From: Candidatus Nomurabacteria bacterium
GTDB lineage: Bacteria; Patescibacteriota; Minisyncoccia; Phycocordibacterales; UBA1006
Assembly (NCBI GenBank): GCA_029882015.1
Contig: JAOULM010000034.1
Coordinates: 1 to 6,005 of the forward strand
DNA: 6,005 nucleotides
Direction of reading: 5' to 3'
Both the position numbers and the translations under genes were made by a program. Below are positions 5,792-6,005 of the stretch, piece after piece. The notes beneath the pieces were generated by a model. That model saw nothing but the letters and a program-made list of their open reading frames with translations, had not been told where the DNA came from and did not search any database. Every line of letters begins with the position of its first letter. The stretch's first letter is position 1.

Positions 5792-5824
5792 AAAAGAACG
5801 GCTCGCATGGCGAGCCGTTCTTTT
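5792..5824. terminator. Bidirectional intrinsic terminator between converging genes
   Basis: A perfect 14-pair stem, AAAAGAACGGCTCG (5792-5805) with CGAGCCGTTCTTTT (5811-5824), has a CATGG loop. On the plus strand it ends in TTTT, closing the PBP/mini-protein transcript. On the minus strand it ends in TTTTT and lies 11 bases past the TspO-like stop, so it serves both directions. Confidence 0.92.
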
Positions 5825-5835
5825 AATATCGTAAT

Positions 5836-6005
5836 CTAGTTCAAAACCAAGATAGTAATTTGTAGCACAGTAGCAAAACATACCCACGCCAAATACGGAA
5901 TATTGACCAACGCCACCCACCGTGCATGAGGCCAAATAGCCACCATCGCCCAAACCAACGTTGCTAAAACCAAAATAATATCAACACTGGCAACCCACAA
6001 ATTAC
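5836..6005 (-). CDS. tspO: C-terminal part of a TspO/MBR family membrane protein (tryptophan-rich sensory protein)
   Basis: The minus strand is open from the window edge to TAG at 5838-5836, giving the last 55 residues. The ending IPYLAWVCFATVLQ followed by VLN matches the TspO/MBR C-terminal signature (PYLxWvxFAxxLN near the last helix, ending LN). Two membrane helices are visible, about residues 4-24 and 31-53 of the fragment, corresponding to helices 4 and 5 of the five-helix fold, and there are five Trp. Where most family members have Asn after the last Leu of that motif, this one has Gln. TspO proteins bind porphyrins and other hydrophobic ligands and act in stress or tetrapyrrole handling; the role in this organism is unknown. 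The N-terminal part and promoter are outside the window. It converges on the PBP unit. Confidence 0.85.
   Translation of the reverse strand, partial: NLWVASVDIILVLATLVWAMVAIWPHARWVALVNIPYLAWVCFATVLQITILVLN

Noticed and set aside
1..6005. Possible reassignment of TGA, since no gene here ends in TGA (four TAA, three TAG)
   Set aside because: No in-frame TGA occurs in any gene and glycine is encoded by GGN throughout, so the standard code explains everything; seven stops are too few to read anything into.

Overview
The window looks like chromosomal DNA of a Patescibacteria (Candidate Phyla Radiation) bacterium, most likely a Parcubacteria/Paceibacteria lineage. This is inferred from three things: AT-rich, compact DNA; a class A penicillin-binding protein whose overall sequence style (KVVQSTKIFDRTG, KNLVLRLMRDMQFIT, a two-cysteine insert in the transpeptidase domain, a C-terminal Ig-like module) resembles Parcubacteria homologues I remember; and no Shine-Dalgarno sequence before any of the five genes whose start is visible. 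The standard genetic code fits all genes. No database search was possible.

Left part (1-2736) is an NAD salvage and regulation module. Bases 1-123 encode the last 40 residues of a protein whose ending resembles the winged-helix tail of NrtR, the Nudix-related regulator of NAD genes. A gap of about 220 bases follows. It holds a 21-bp palindrome with the GT-N7-AC core I associate with NrtR operators, a terminator-like hairpin, candidate -10 boxes, and a structured leader RNA with a possible H-type pseudoknot. Two tightly linked genes come next: a NadM-type NMN adenylyltransferase fused to a Nudix domain (342-1265) and a nicotinamide phosphoribosyltransferase (1271-2689). Together they convert nicotinamide, PRPP and ATP to NAD+ in two steps. 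A strong intrinsic terminator (2702-2732) closes the operon.

Middle (2737-3104) has no large gene. It contains a compact minus-strand transcription unit: an extended -10 promoter, a 21-codon lysine-rich mini-gene that would be read from a nearly leaderless mRNA, and a very GC-rich terminator. Divergent from it is a candidate promoter for the next plus-strand gene.

Right part (3105-6005): a bifunctional glycosyltransferase/transpeptidase PBP (3105-5645) is followed after 10 bases by a 39-residue single-pass membrane mini-protein (5656-5775). A perfect hairpin (5792-5824) acts as a bidirectional terminator against the converging 3' end of a TspO/MBR (tryptophan-rich sensory protein) gene that runs off the window on the minus strand.
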